A stretch of DNA of 64,000 bases from Bacteroidaceae bacterium (GCA_017448825.1 JAFSKR010000067.1:1-64000), one strand, 5' to 3'; positions 8,194 to 18,405 are shown, counted from the first letter of the stretch. Made by a program: numbers and translations. Notes: a model not told the origin generated them from the sequence alone.

Positions 8194-9227
8194 AGAATCT
8201 TCAAGACTTAGTACGCCCAAACATTTGGGCACTCAAACCCTATAGTTGTGCTCGCGACGAGTTCAAGGGGATGAAGGCGGATGTGTACATCGATGCCAAC
8301 GAAAACCCATATCCGAATGGGGTGAATCGTTATCCTGACCCTTTGCAAGAGCAGTTGAAACTGGCCATTTCTCCGATGAAGGGTGTGCCTGTGGAGAACA
8401 TCTTTTTGGGCAATGGCAGCGATGAGGCGATTGACCTGCCTTTCCGTATCTTTTGTCGTCCTGGCAAGGATAATGTGGTGGCTATCGCCCCCACCTACGG
8501 GATGTATGAGGTATGTGCCCATGTGAATGATGTGGAGTATCGCACGGTGTCGCTCACTCCCGACTATGAGCTCGACCCCGATGCATTGCTTGGTGCTTGC
8601 GATGAGAACACAAAAATTATATTTATTTGTTCTCCCAATAATCCGACGGGCAATTCGTTGGGTCGTGAAAAGATTGAACGGGTGATTACAGCGTTTCAGG
8701 GTATTGTGATTGTTGATGAGGCTTATAGTGATTTCTCAGCCCAGCGTCCATTCCGTTTAGACCTTCAGAAGTATCCCAATCTGGTAGTCCTTGCCACATT
8801 TTCAAAAGCATGGTCAGCGGCAGGAATCCGTCTGGGTATGGCATTTGCCAGCACCGACATCATCAGCCTTTTTAACAAGGTCAAGTACCCCTATAATGTC
8901 AATGTGCTTACCCAGAAAAAAGCGATGGAGATTCTCGGTAACGCCACCTTGTTGCAACGTCATATTTCCATGGTGCTTGAAGAGCGTGATACTTTACTCA
9001 AATCGTTGGCATTCCTGCCCATCTGTAAGAAAGTCTATCCGACCGATGCCAATTTTATCTTGGTGAAAGTGACAGACGCAGATGGTATTTACAAATATCT
9101 GGTCAGCAAGGGTATCGTTGTTCGCAACCGTACCCACGTACATCTCTGTGGTGATTGCCTTCGCATCACCGTTGGAACTAAGGATGAGAATACCAAACTT
9201 TTAGCAGCCTTACGCCAATATGTCTAA
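8190..9227 (+). CDS. hisC: Histidinol-phosphate aminotransferase
   Basis: 345 residues, a PLP-dependent fold-type I aminotransferase that converts imidazole-acetol phosphate to histidinol phosphate. The N-terminus has [16 protein letters not shown]; the central part has SPNNPTGN and IVDEAYSDF; the PLP lysine is in [15 protein letters not shown]. It overlaps hisD by 4 nt and hisB by 8 nt. Confidence 0.96.
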   Translation: MKNLQDLVRPNIWALKPYSCARDEFKGMKADVYIDANENPYPNGVNRYPDPLQEQLKLAISPMKGVPVENIFLGNGSDEAIDLPFRIFCRPGKDNVVAIAPTYGMYEVCAHVNDVEYRTVSLTPDYELDPDALLGACDENTKIIFICSPNNPTGNSLGREKIERVITAFQGIVIVDEAYSDFSAQRPFRLDLQKYPNLVVLATFSKAWSAAGIRLGMAFASTDIISLFNKVKYPYNVNVLTQKKAMEILGNATLLQRHISMVLEERDTLLKSLAFLPICKKVYPTDANFILVKVTDADGIYKYLVSKGIVVRNRTHVHLCGDCLRITVGTKDENTKLLAALRQYV

Positions 9228-10323
9228 GCAAGCACTTTTTATCGACCGCGATGGCACCATCCTTGTGGAGCCTGCCGACGAACAGATTGATTCTTTCGAT
9301 AAGTTTCAGTTCTTGCCAGGTGTCATCCGCAACCTCCACTTCATCCGCACTAAACTCGATTTCGAGTTTGTCATGGTGAGCAATCAAGATGGTCTTGGCA
9401 CCGATGCCTATCCAGAGGCTGACTTTTGGCCGACTCATAACCTGATGCTCAACACATTGAAGGGGGAGGGCATCACATTTGATGACATCTTGATTGACCG
9501 TTCCTTCCCTGCCGATAACCTGCCTACTCGCAAGCCTGGCACGGGAATGATGGGTAAATATATGACAGGTGAGTATGACTTGGCTCATTCTTATGTGATA
9601 GGCGACCGTCAGACAGACAAGCAGTTGGCAATCAACCTCGGATGCAAATATCTGATATTGGGTGACAATGTGCAGTCGTGGGATGAAATTGCAGAAATTC
9701 TCTTTGCTGGCGAGCGTACTGCCTCCGTCCGTCGTACGACAAAGGAAACGGATATTGATATCTTCTTGAATCTTGATGGAACGGGTCAATGTGATATCCA
9801 TACGGGTTTAGGATTCTTCGACCATATGCTCGAACAAATAGCCAAACATGGTTCCATTGACTTGACAATCCGTGTGAAAGGCGACCTCGAAGTGGACGAA
9901 CACCACACTATTGAAGATACGGGCATTGCCTTGGGCGAATGCATATGCAAAGCCTTGGGTGATAAGCGAGGCATCGAACGTTATGGTTACGACCTCAACG
10001 GCACAGCCGACACTTATGGCTACACTCTGCCTATGGACGATTGCCTTTGTCAGGTGGCACTCGACTTCGGGGGGCGTTCATGGCTCGTATGGAATGCAGC
10101 GTTCCATCGTGAGTATGTGGGTGATATGCCTACTGAGATGTTCCAGCACTTTTTCAAGTCTTTCAGTGATGCAGCTCGCATGAATCTCTATATCCGTGCC
10201 GAAGGTGAAAACGAGCATCACAAAATTGAAGGTATCTTTAAGGCTTTGGCCCGTAGCATAAAGATGGCTGTCAAACGAGATATCTATAAGTTCCAACTGC
10301 CGAGCAGTAAAGGCACACTATGA
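9220..10323 (+). CDS. hisB: Bifunctional histidinol-phosphatase/imidazoleglycerol-phosphate dehydratase
   Basis: 367 residues, the fused form. Residues 1-170 are a HAD phosphatase with the nucleophile motif DRDGT (Asp9, Asp11) and the [12 protein letters not shown] end motif. Residues about 175-367 are the dehydratase with its two metal-binding segments, [10 protein letters not shown] and NEHHKIEG. One enzyme therefore supplies two steps. The gene overlaps hisC by 8 nt and the following transporter by 4 nt. hisA, hisH, hisF and hisI/E are not in this window. Confidence 0.96.
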   Translation: MSKQALFIDRDGTILVEPADEQIDSFDKFQFLPGVIRNLHFIRTKLDFEFVMVSNQDGLGTDAYPEADFWPTHNLMLNTLKGEGITFDDILIDRSFPADNLPTRKPGTGMMGKYMTGEYDLAHSYVIGDRQTDKQLAINLGCKYLILGDNVQSWDEIAEILFAGERTASVRRTTKETDIDIFLNLDGTGQCDIHTGLGFFDHMLEQIAKHGSIDLTIRVKGDLEVDEHHTIEDTGIALGECICKALGDKRGIERYGYDLNGTADTYGYTLPMDDCLCQVALDFGGRSWLVWNAAFHREYVGDMPTEMFQHFFKSFSDAARMNLYIRAEGENEHHKIEGIFKALARSIKMAVKRDIYKFQLPSSKGTL

Positions 10324-11270
10324 GGTTCATCAAGAATTGGATGTTGCCCATAGCCATGCTGACAGGTGTGGCGGCCTACTTTCTCTATGTCAATATCCCC
10401 ATACTGAATGGCACGTATGCTGCGGCAATGACTCTCATCAGTTACGTTCAGCCACTTCTGCTATTCTGTATGCTTTTTGTCAGTTTCTGCCGTGTGAGTA
10501 TAAGACAACTCAAACCGTTGTCATGGATGCTCAAACTGCTTGCCATTCAGGCTCTCAGTTATGTGGTGATGGGAGGTATTCTCTTTCTCTTTCCCACGAT
10601 GCCTGGCAAAGCCATCATCGAGAGTGCCATGCTCTGTATGATATGTCCCACAGCCACTGCAGCGGCCGTGGTTACCACCAAGTTGCGTGGTAATTCCAGT
10701 GTTGTCATTAGTTATACTTGTCTTATCAATCTGACGGTTTCTCTGTTAGTGCCTGCTATGGTGTCGTTCTTGCATGAAGGGGCCGTACCTGGTATGAACT
10801 TTGAGACCTCCTTTTTATTGATTCTTGGTAAGGTGTTCCCTCTACTGATACTGCCTCTTGTTGCTGCATGGTTGGTGCGTCATGTTCTGCCTCGATTTCA
10901 TGCAGCCATCTTGCGACATCCCAATCTTGCTTTCAACTTATGGGCCGTTTCTCTCTCCCTTGCTATTGCTGTCACGACAAAAGCTTTTGTCCACAGCCAG
11001 GCAAGTCTATGGACGCTTTTGGGTATAGCCATTGTATCTCTGATTTGTTGCTTAGTGCAGTTTGTCATGGGGCGCATCATTGGTCGCCATCATGGTGAAC
11101 CTGTGGCAGGTGCCCAATGTCTTGGACAGAAAAACACCGTCTTTGCTATCTGGATGGGATATACTTTCCTTGATCCGGTTACAGCCTTGGCTGGCGGCTT
11201 TTATTCTCTTTGGCATAACTTGGTAAATTCTTGGCAATTATACAAAAATCGGAAGGATGCTTCTGCGTAA
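10320..11270 (+). CDS. BASS-family (bile acid:sodium symporter-like) transporter
   Basis: 316 residues with about nine or ten hydrophobic segments and the BASS-fold features: [15 protein letters not shown] in the middle, [20 protein letters not shown] and [13 protein letters not shown] late. It is an inner-membrane transporter of unknown substrate. It shares a 4-nt ATGA overlap with hisB, so it is translated with the histidine enzymes; a role with histidine or a related metabolite is an inference from position only. Confidence 0.8.
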   Translation: MRFIKNWMLPIAMLTGVAAYFLYVNIPILNGTYAAAMTLISYVQPLLLFCMLFVSFCRVSIRQLKPLSWMLKLLAIQALSYVVMGGILFLFPTMPGKAIIESAMLCMICPTATAAAVVTTKLRGNSSVVISYTCLINLTVSLLVPAMVSFLHEGAVPGMNFETSFLLILGKVFPLLILPLVAAWLVRHVLPRFHAAILRHPNLAFNLWAVSLSLAIAVTTKAFVHSQASLWTLLGIAIVSLICCLVQFVMGRIIGRHHGEPVAGAQCLGQKNTVFAIWMGYTFLDPVTALAGGFYSLWHNLVNSWQLYKNRKDASA

Positions 11271-11353
11271 ATGTATAAGAGAGAATTTCGACCATTTTGT
11301 TCGAGATCTAAGAACTGGAATATCCAATCAGTTGTGGTGAAACCGAATCGGCT

Positions 11354-13201
11354 TCAACCGAAAAGTTTGTTGATGAGGTCCTGACGTCGTATTTTACGGA
11401 GGGAACGAATGATATTCTGACGCTCGGTTTGCTTGTACCAGAAGAAGAATTGACGTTGGGCGAGTTTGGCTTGAGGCGTTTGGGCAGAATAGATAGGTTC
11501 GAGCGTATAAGGATGGAACCCCGTGTACCATGTTTCGGTAGCAACGGTCATGGGGGTGGGGGTGAAATCCTGTATTTGCTCAAGTTGGAAATTGAGGTTT
11601 TTGGTGATGACGGCAAGTTCTGCCATATCTTCAGCGGTGCAGCCAGGGTGGGAACTGATGAAATAGGGAATAATTTGCTGACGAAGATGGTGGCGACGGT
11701 TGATGTCGTCAAAGATGCGTTTGAAATCGTAAAAGAGTTGGAATGGGGGTTTGCGCATAAGGTTGAGCACTCGTTCGGATGTGTGTTCGGGTGCTACCTT
11801 TAGACGGCCGCTGACGTGTTTGGTGATGAGTTCCTCTGTGTATCTTCTGTTTGCTTGATTGGTGTGTTCGTCACCTGTATCGTGTAGCAAAAGGTCGTAG
11901 CGAACACCTGACCCGATGAAACTCTTTTTGATGCCAGGAAGGGCATCGACGGCATGGTAAATGTCAAGCAGAGCTGTGTGATCAGTGTTTAGGTTCGGAC
12001 AGATTTTAGGATGAATGCATGATGGGCGTTTGCATCGGTGGCAAAGGTCAAGGTTCTTGCCATGCATCGCATACATATTGGCTGAAGGTCCTCCGAGGTC
12101 ACTTAGATAGCCTTTGAAGTCAGGTAGTTGTGTGATGGCTTTAACTTCGCGAAGGATGCTCTCTTTGCTGCGTGATGTAATGAATTTTCCTTGATGGGCA
12201 GAAATGGTGCAAAAGGCGCAACCACCGAAACAACCACGATGAAGGCAGACCGAGTGCTTAATCATGTCGTATGCAGGGATACGCTTTCCTTTGTATTTGG
12301 GATGAGGAAGTCGAGTGTAAGGAAGGTCGAAAGAGTGGTCAAGTTCATCTTGGGTGAGAGGTTGATAAGGGGGATTGACCACTGCAAATTTGCCATCTAC
12401 TTCTTGGAGGATGCGCTGGGCGGCATATTTGTTTGACTCCTCCTCGATGTGACGGAAGTTCTCGGCTTGAGCCTTTTTGTTGCGGAGACATTCTTCATGG
12501 CTGTGCAGGAGAATGTCGTCGGGGCGAATGCCACCAGGGATATCTTCTCGTGAGAGTAGCGAAACGGTCTGTTTCTGAGGGAAGCGTGCCATCAGGTTGC
12601 GGAACATTTCTACATCAATTTCGCAATCTTGCTGCACCAAGAGTTGTGCTAATGAAACCATAGGTTTCTCCCCCATCCCATAGATGAGGAGGTCAGCTCC
12701 CGATGGGCAAAGTATGCACTTTTGCAAAGAGTCTTGCCAATAGTCGTAGTGGGTGAGTCGGCGAAGGCTTGCCTCAATGCCTCCAAGCACCACGGGTACA
12801 TCGGGATAAAGTTCTTTGAGAATGCGCGAATAGACGATAGTGGGGTATTCGGGTCTGAGGTCATGGCGGCCATTGGGCGAATAGGCATCTTCGGAACGGA
12901 GACGTTTGTTGGCAGTATATTTGTTCACCATCGAATCCATTGCTCCAGGGGAAATGCCGAAGAAGAGGCGTGGACGACCGAGTTTTCTGAAGTCACGATA
13001 ATCCCCATGCCAGTCAGGCTGTGGTACAATGGCCACGTGTAAACCTTCTGCCTCCAAGACACGACCGATGACGGCCATCCCAAACGAGGGGTGATCCACG
13101 TACGCATCGCCAGAAAAAATGATGACATCGAGGGAATCCCAGCCGAGGCGTTCAATTTCTTTCTTTGTGGTCGGAAGCCAAGTCATTTGTTGTCGTGCCA
13201 A
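11354..13201 (-). CDS. ygiQ: YgiQ-family radical SAM protein
   Basis: 615 residues. The N-terminal domain (about residues 1-300) is typical of YgiQ (FSGDAYVDHPSFG, VLGGIEASLRR). The radical SAM cluster motif CFGGCAFC (Cys about 322-329) is followed by a TIM-barrel core with SDLGGPSANMY and a second Cys-rich segment (CHRCKRPSCIHPKICPN). The C-terminal part (FTPTPMTVATETWYTG) matches the family's trailing domain. The reaction is not established. It is last in a four-gene minus-strand run, and its first 19 nt overlap the preceding small gene. Confidence 0.9.
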   Translation of the reverse strand: MARQQMTWLPTTKKEIERLGWDSLDVIIFSGDAYVDHPSFGMAVIGRVLEAEGLHVAIVPQPDWHGDYRDFRKLGRPRLFFGISPGAMDSMVNKYTANKRLRSEDAYSPNGRHDLRPEYPTIVYSRILKELYPDVPVVLGGIEASLRRLTHYDYWQDSLQKCILCPSGADLLIYGMGEKPMVSLAQLLVQQDCEIDVEMFRNLMARFPQKQTVSLLSREDIPGGIRPDDILLHSHEECLRNKKAQAENFRHIEEESNKYAAQRILQEVDGKFAVVNPPYQPLTQDELDHSFDLPYTRLPHPKYKGKRIPAYDMIKHSVCLHRGCFGGCAFCTISAHQGKFITSRSKESILREVKAITQLPDFKGYLSDLGGPSANMYAMHGKNLDLCHRCKRPSCIHPKICPNLNTDHTALLDIYHAVDALPGIKKSFIGSGVRYDLLLHDTGDEHTNQANRRYTEELITKHVSGRLKVAPEHTSERVLNLMRKPPFQLFYDFKRIFDDINRRHHLRQQIIPYFISSHPGCTAEDMAELAVITKNLNFQLEQIQDFTPTPMTVATETWYTGFHPYTLEPIYSAQTPQAKLAQRQFFFWYKQTERQNIIRSLRKIRRQDLINKLFG

Positions 13202-13482
13202 CCGATGTATAGCATGATGAGTTCTTTTAGTCCGAAGACTTTCATGTTGTCATGGTAAAGAACGTTGAAACAGAGATTGCAGAGGTCTTTGTTGTCCTCG
13301 ACAGCATCGTTAAGGATGATGGACTTAACATTATGCTTGAGGGTTTCGAGGGTGGTCTCGTCCACTATTCCATTGGAGGGAACAAGTCCTTTGAACAATG
13401 AGTACTCCTCGATGGTTTTGAGGTGCTCCTCGGTCACTTCGATGTAACGAGTGCCAGAAGCGTTGGTTTGAATCTTATACAT
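13183..13482 (-). CDS. Small hypothetical protein
   Basis: 99 residues, acidic and probably mostly helical, with no membrane segment and no domain that I recognise. The two cysteines in DLCNLCFNV are too isolated to call a zinc site. It lies 21 nt after the large exported-protein gene and overlaps ygiQ by 19 nt, which supports a real, co-translated gene, but gives no function. Confidence 0.6.
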   Translation of the reverse strand: MYKIQTNASGTRYIEVTEEHLKTIEEYSLFKGLVPSNGIVDETTLETLKHNVKSIILNDAVEDNKDLCNLCFNVLYHDNMKVFGLKELIMLYIGWHDNK

Positions 13483-13503
13483 GACGAGTGAATAGAAAGA
13501 GGG

Positions 13504-16323
13504 TTATTCAAGGAATGTGAGGAAAGCTTTGGTGAGGGCATAGAGTTTCCTATGGTCGGTGATGCTCTCCAAAGGAAAGCCCAGATGGATGAAACGCCCC
13601 TGCTGGGCAATGGCAGCATAACTGCCATCGGCGTAGGTGAGGATGGCGAAGGCCTTTCCAGATGGGGAAAGTACGGATGGGGAGGGCACACAGTAACTAT
13701 TGGGATTCATTTCACGGTAGATGTCGAAGGTGAGACCACACCCCGTGAGGGTTTTCATGGATGGAGACAGAACGGAAGATTTTCGTTGCCCACCGATGGA
13801 TGGACATCCAGCATTGGCGGCACTGAGCAGCACCTTCCCCCCCCTGTCATAGTATTGTTCCACCAGTGTGTTGGTTCGGTTGTTGAATTGCTTCTGGGTA
13901 CCATATATCATATCGACAATGGGGTAGTCGGTCAGTCTGACTTTGTCGGTGAGCAGCGCTTTCTCGCTGCATGATGTGAAAGAATGGTTGCCGCTCAACA
14001 GGATTGCATGACCGTGGATGGAAGGGTAGTCGAAGGTATTGCCCATCATCAGCAATCCTTCCAGTTCATCGCCACTGGCACCCAGTCCGTCGCTTGCTTC
14101 GCTGCCCGCCTTCGAACGGCTGAAAGCGCGTTGCCTGCCACAAAAACCAGTATAGGCTCCATAGGGCACACCTGGGTCAGCATCCAGGTCGAAGCCTGCT
14201 TGGGTGGGGGTGTCAATCACTTGTGGTCCCTCCAGTCGGGTGAATGCATTGACAACCAGCACGGTACCTTTGTCGTGTGAGGAGATGCCACACGCCAGCA
14301 CTTCGGAAGGAAAACTCTCGCCGCCATCATTCAAAGCCGTAATTTTGAAGGAGTAGACTTCATCGGGAGTGAGTTCGACAGTGTGGCTTGTGCCTCGGAC
14401 GATGGTGCCGTTGTCAAAATCTTGATATCCCCGTCGAGTATAGACAATGTAGGAGTGAGGTTTGGCTGTGGGTTCCAGTGGGTCGTTCACAGCATCCCAA
14501 CTGAGTGTGGCTGTTTGCTTCTTCTCATTGAGGACAATGGCGAAGTTTTCCACAGGCAATGGCTGAATCACATAGTCACGTTTGTATTCGGTGGCGATGA
14601 ATTTGACAATGGTTTTGTAGATGGAACGGCTGAGGTCGAACTTGAAGTGTGGGTCGTAGGCACGCCGCATATCGGCAAAGTTTTGGTGGGAAAGCATTTC
14701 CAGAATGCAGGCAGGTGGCATAGGGGCACGAGCCTCTCCGTAATTTCGGTTCCATAACTGGCGTACTTGCCAACCATATTTCTTCAGGTCGATGCTGAAG
14801 TTGGTGAGAAACATACTGGCGAGGTCGCGAGACACGAAGCGGTCTAATCCTGCTCCCGTCTTGCCGTCGTTATGGTCTGTCATATATATGCTGAGTGGTC
14901 CCACGTAGGCATCGTCAGTTTTCACACCTGCGTCAGTATGGAATGCCACGGAGATGTCGAGCGGAACGCCCAATCCTTCTATACGTTTCGGGTTGTAGAT
15001 AGACCGCCCTGAAAGATAGTTGACGGCCGCCGAACGAGCATTGATGTCGTTGTTATAATCGTTGGAGCCGAAGGGCTCTGTGTGAATCTTATAGGGGAAA
15101 CCCATCCACTGGATGCTGTACTTGGCAGCTTCTGCCCATCGTGGCAAACCAGATGGACGGATGGTGTTGCCGTAGTTGGCTGGAACGATATTTCCCATGC
15201 CTCCGCCAAACCGAACGGCATCAGCGGTGATGATGCCTTTTTCCTTGCTGTGGTTGCTGAGTGCTACCATGCCGTAGTCGTGTTCACCGGCATCGAATTC
15301 GAAAGTGCCGAGATACACCCAAATGCCTCCACCTATTTGTTGGTTCACCTTAAATTCGGTCATGCCTCCCTTGTGATAGACAGTATAGGTGGCATCGGTC
15401 ACAGAGTTTTCGTAGGATTGATAAGTCACATACACGGCATAGCGCCCTTCTTTGGGAATGTTGGGTACCCATTGTGCGATGCCTTCATCCTTGGCAGACT
15501 GAACAGTGGGCACATAACGGGCAGTGCCATCGACAAAAGGTGAATCGCATGATTCGTAGATATCTTTGTTGTGGGCAAAACCATATTTGGGGGTGGTTTG
15601 CCATTTGATTTTCTTCTGTTTGCGACGGAACGATTCGATGTAGGTGCCGTCGCGGTTGGGATGGTCGTTATCTACAATTACCTCATGAGTTTGGTAATCA
15701 CGTTCTCTGGGTGTGAAGACCACAGCGCCTGCGTTTTGCAACATGGGAATGATGAACGGTACCACGAATGTTTGTGAGAATAGGTCTTCGGTTGTGCAGA
15801 ACAGACGTGGTCTCTGCCAGTACCAGTCGCTCCTGTCTGTTCGGTAGTATCTGCCATGACTCTGCCATAAGGCGATGTGGTTGCCTTCCAAACCTTGTGA
15901 AGCGGTGTAGGGGCGAGAGATGTTTTTCACCCACGGCACGCCTTTATAGATGTCTTTGAGCAGACGGGACGTGTCTTTCTTGCCCTTGCGATAGAAATTG
16001 GGCACAAGGTCTTCGATGGCACGCCCATCGGTCTCGATAATGAGGTTGTAGTGTCGCTGATTATGAGGAAGAAAGGCCCGCACTTGCTTGTAAATATCCT
16101 CCACTACGGAGGGAGTGAAGAATTGTTCCTGGAAACCACCATCCAATACGATGCGGATAAATTCTTCCTCATTGTTTACTGTACAGGACGTGACCGTTGA
16201 AGGTTTGATGTTGCAATCCGTGCGTTCGTAGTTGGTTGCCCATTCTTTCAGTTGGGTCTCCAAATTTTGGGCTGAAATAGTGAACGACAGGGTGAAAAGT
16301 ATGAAGGTCAGAAAGTTTCTCAT
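13504..16323 (-). CDS. Exported golvesin-domain/amidase-like protein ('xanthan lyase'-type)
   Basis: 939 residues with a signal peptide (1-18, cut after SAQ). Domains in order: an uncharacterised N-terminal region; a golvesin C-terminal-like beta domain (about 265-375; AQWVPNIPKEGRYAVYVTYQ); a region resembling N-acetylmuramoyl-alanine amidase type 3 (about 430-570; ARSAAVNYLSGRSIYN and VAFHTDAG); a fibronectin type III domain (about 592-680); and a C-terminal region resembling a glutamine-amidotransferase-like fold. Database names such as xanthan lyase rest on the golvesin domain and are not proof of activity. Its start overlaps the stop of the T9SS plug gene by 4 nt, so the two probably work together in the envelope. 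Confidence 0.75.
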   Translation of the reverse strand: MRNFLTFILFTLSFTISAQNLETQLKEWATNYERTDCNIKPSTVTSCTVNNEEEFIRIVLDGGFQEQFFTPSVVEDIYKQVRAFLPHNQRHYNLIIETDGRAIEDLVPNFYRKGKKDTSRLLKDIYKGVPWVKNISRPYTASQGLEGNHIALWQSHGRYYRTDRSDWYWQRPRLFCTTEDLFSQTFVVPFIIPMLQNAGAVVFTPRERDYQTHEVIVDNDHPNRDGTYIESFRRKQKKIKWQTTPKYGFAHNKDIYESCDSPFVDGTARYVPTVQSAKDEGIAQWVPNIPKEGRYAVYVTYQSYENSVTDATYTVYHKGGMTEFKVNQQIGGGIWVYLGTFEFDAGEHDYGMVALSNHSKEKGIITADAVRFGGGMGNIVPANYGNTIRPSGLPRWAEAAKYSIQWMGFPYKIHTEPFGSNDYNNDINARSAAVNYLSGRSIYNPKRIEGLGVPLDISVAFHTDAGVKTDDAYVGPLSIYMTDHNDGKTGAGLDRFVSRDLASMFLTNFSIDLKKYGWQVRQLWNRNYGEARAPMPPACILEMLSHQNFADMRRAYDPHFKFDLSRSIYKTIVKFIATEYKRDYVIQPLPVENFAIVLNEKKQTATLSWDAVNDPLEPTAKPHSYIVYTRRGYQDFDNGTIVRGTSHTVELTPDEVYSFKITALNDGGESFPSEVLACGISSHDKGTVLVVNAFTRLEGPQVIDTPTQAGFDLDADPGVPYGAYTGFCGRQRAFSRSKAGSEASDGLGASGDELEGLLMMGNTFDYPSIHGHAILLSGNHSFTSCSEKALLTDKVRLTDYPIVDMIYGTQKQFNNRTNTLVEQYYDRGGKVLLSAANAGCPSIGGQRKSSVLSPSMKTLTGCGLTFDIYREMNPNSYCVPSPSVLSPSGKAFAILTYADGSYAAIAQQGRFIHLGFPLESITDHRKLYALTKAFLTFLE

Positions 16324-17561
16324 TCTTTGTATGTCAGTTTTTGAAATCCTACCAATTTGTCATACCGCAATCCGAAGGGACGGTGATAGACATAGACATA
16401 ATACTCATTTTCCGTCTGATGGAAATCGCCTTCGCAGGGGTGTGTCTTTCCCACGCTGTCGCCATCGTACCGAAAGATGTACATGTAATTGTATGATCCT
16501 TGCTTCAGAGGGGTGACCAGTTCGTACTGGTGGTCGATGAGGTTATATTCCATCTTGTATTCTTCTGTCATCTGATTGTTGGTCAAGTCACCAAATAGAT
16601 AGACATTGCCTCCTGCCACAGGGGGCATTTGGAGGGTGAAGTGCGTGTAGAAGTAGTCGCTCTCGGTGTCGTTCCCCACATTATCATTGTTGCGTATCCA
16701 GTAACGTCCGTCTTGATCTTGGTCGTAGAGATAGTTGATGCGTTGCTCATCAGCGAAGAGCCATGCGTGGTAGTAATCGCCCTCACGTGTCATTTCATCG
16801 ACGTGCATGGTCGGTACATATTCATCCAGAATCTCGAAACGGCGGTATTCGTTACCGGCGTCGAAAATGAGGGAACGATTGTGGTTGAAGATGAGTCGGT
16901 TGACCTGCATCAGGGTGGGGCGAAGGTCGGTCGCGTGGTTGTCCCAACGGTGGTTCTGCTGAACGATGTACTTGAACTCGCTCACAGGATTGCTGACAGA
17001 GTAACCGCTGTAGTTGACGGCAAAGTTTACCTGCTGATGGGTGTCATAGGTGTCGATGTCAGTGTTAGATGTGACGTCGATTTCTACGCCGACCCGTGGT
17101 TCGATGATGGAGAAGCATGCTTGGGCAATGGGCTCATCCTCTCCGTCTTCGAAAATCTCCACTTTGTAATTGCCTGACACCAGCAGTTGATTTTCTTCGT
17201 TGGGCAATGTCAGCGTGTAGTGGCAATAGTCTATTTCCGTGCCGATGGCAGGCTCATAGTCATCGATGCGTTGGTCGTTGAAGCCTGTCATGTATTCGCT
17301 GGTCAAAAGGTCGCTCTGTGTCCAGTCGGCATCGCAGTGTGTGATGCTGTAGGTATATCGCTGATAGCTGGCTTGCAAATCGTCGAAACTGATTTCCATC
17401 CAGTTGTTGCCGCCCAGCAGCATTACAGGCGGCTCTCCCCATTCGCCGTTCACCTTCACTTGCAGCGTCTTGAGGCGTGACGAGTAGCAGATGTTCTCTT
17501 GTGCCCCGATGTTGAGCGCACCTATCGCTGTCAGAACCCCTGTCAGTATGGCTTTTTTCAT
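16320..17561 (-). CDS. Type IX secretion system plug-domain protein (DUF5103)
   Basis: 413 residues with a signal peptide (MKKAILTGVLTAIGALNIGAQ). Family features are visible: SSRLKTLQVKVNG near the N-terminus, WMEISFDDLQASYQRYTYSITHCDADW, and the C-terminal Ig-like part with GDLTNNQMTEEYKMEYN. Proteins of this family plug the SprA translocon pore of T9SS in Flavobacterium, so a periplasmic or outer-membrane role is expected. First gene of the minus-strand run down to ygiQ; a -7 element lies 20 nt upstream. Confidence 0.85.
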   Translation of the reverse strand: MKKAILTGVLTAIGALNIGAQENICYSSRLKTLQVKVNGEWGEPPVMLLGGNNWMEISFDDLQASYQRYTYSITHCDADWTQSDLLTSEYMTGFNDQRIDDYEPAIGTEIDYCHYTLTLPNEENQLLVSGNYKVEIFEDGEDEPIAQACFSIIEPRVGVEIDVTSNTDIDTYDTHQQVNFAVNYSGYSVSNPVSEFKYIVQQNHRWDNHATDLRPTLMQVNRLIFNHNRSLIFDAGNEYRRFEILDEYVPTMHVDEMTREGDYYHAWLFADEQRINYLYDQDQDGRYWIRNNDNVGNDTESDYFYTHFTLQMPPVAGGNVYLFGDLTNNQMTEEYKMEYNLIDHQYELVTPLKQGSYNYMYIFRYDGDSVGKTHPCEGDFHQTENEYYVYVYHRPFGLRYDKLVGFQKLTYKE

Positions 17562-17581
17562 GTGCTCGTTCTTTTGATGTT

Positions 17582-17589
17582 CAAAGTTA
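17582..17589 (-). promoter_or_regulatory. -7 element for T9SS plug operon
   Basis: TAACTTTG on the minus strand, 20 nt before the start codon. No good -33 partner is seen at 19 nt, so confidence is limited. Confidence 0.5.
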
Positions 17590-17748
17590 CAACCTTTTGT
17601 TGGAAAACCACCTATAATCCTCTAAAAACTTGCAGCCGATGAAGAAAAATGTGTGTTTGTTGCCTCATAGGGCGCAAAAAAATGTATCAGAAATCTCACG
17701 ACCTCTGATACACGAATGCTATGAAAAAACGAATGTCTAAATGTGTTG

Positions 17749-17821
17749 AGCGGAAAACGAGACTCGAACTCGCGACCCCAACCTTGGCAAGGTTGTGCTC
17801 TACCAACTGAGCTATTTCCGC
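17749..17821 (-). tRNA. tRNA-Gly (GCC), copy 3
   Basis: 73 nt with full cloverleaf on the minus strand: acceptor GCGGAAA, anticodon loop CTTGCCAAG (GCC), T-arm GTTCGAGTC. The CCA end is not encoded. It is identical to the copies at 17894-17966 and 18224-18296. Confidence 0.95.
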
Positions 17822-17893
17822 ACAACGTGATTCCGATTTTCGCAAACGGGAATCACTAAAATCCCTTATTTATTATGAACCATTATTTTTTAG

Positions 17894-17966
17894 AGCGGAA
17901 AACGAGACTCGAACTCGCGACCCCAACCTTGGCAAGGTTGTGCTCTACCAACTGAGCTATTTCCGC
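17894..17966 (-). tRNA. tRNA-Gly (GCC), copy 2
   Basis: 73 nt, base-for-base the same as its two sister copies, with anticodon GCC and no encoded CCA. It lies 72 nt upstream of copy 3 in the transcript. Confidence 0.95.
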
Positions 17967-18024
17967 AATGTCATCTTTTTCAGAGAAATCTCTCCCGAGT
18001 TCCCAAGAATGTTGGCTTGTTGAG

Positions 18025-18106
18025 TGAAGAGGAGGAGACTCGAACTCCCACGGGCTGAGCCCACTACCCCCTCAAAGTAGCGCGTCTACCATTCCGCCAC
18101 CTCTCC
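18025..18106 (-). tRNA. tRNA-Leu (GAG)
   Basis: 82 nt class II tRNA with long variable arm. Acceptor GGAGAGG pairs with CCTCTTC (one G-U); anticodon stem CTACT/GGTAG encloses TTGAGGG, giving GAG. No CCA encoded. Confidence 0.92.
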
Positions 18107-18120
18107 ATTCTTTTTTGTGA

Positions 18121-18204
18121 TGGTGCCCACGACAAGAATCGAACTTGCACGTCTCTCAACACTCGCACCTGAAACGAGCGCGTCTACCATTCCGCCACGT
18201 GGGC
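18121..18204 (-). tRNA. tRNA-Leu (CAG)
   Basis: 84 nt class II tRNA including an encoded CCA (18121-18123), the only one of the five genes to have it. Acceptor GCCCACG pairs with CGTGGGC; anticodon stem CTCGT/GCGAG encloses TTCAGGT, giving CAG. Confidence 0.93.
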
Positions 18205-18223
18205 CTTTTCTGATTTGCCTGTG

Positions 18224-18296
18224 AGCGGAAAACGAGACTCGAACTCGCGACCCCAACCTTGGCAAGGTTGTGCTCTACCAACTGAGCTATTTCCGC
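18224..18296 (-). tRNA. tRNA-Gly (GCC), copy 1
   Basis: 73 nt, first tRNA of the five-gene transcript, identical to the other two Gly-GCC genes. The promoter lies at 18375-18405, about 80 nt upstream. Confidence 0.95.
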
Positions 18297-18374
18297 ATGA
18301 ATTTACGCTATAAATTCTTAGGCTTTTTGTGTCTGCTTTCGTTCAAAAATAGTGTTCTTTCCCGATTGCGAGTG

Positions 18375-18405
18375 CAAAGGTAATGCATTTTCTTGAACTG
18401 ACAAA
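18375..18405 (-). promoter_or_regulatory. Promoter of the tRNA cluster
   Basis: On the minus strand, TTTG (18405-18402), a 19-nt spacer and TACCTTTG (18382-18375), a full Bacteroidota consensus directed toward the tRNA genes. Confidence 0.85.
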
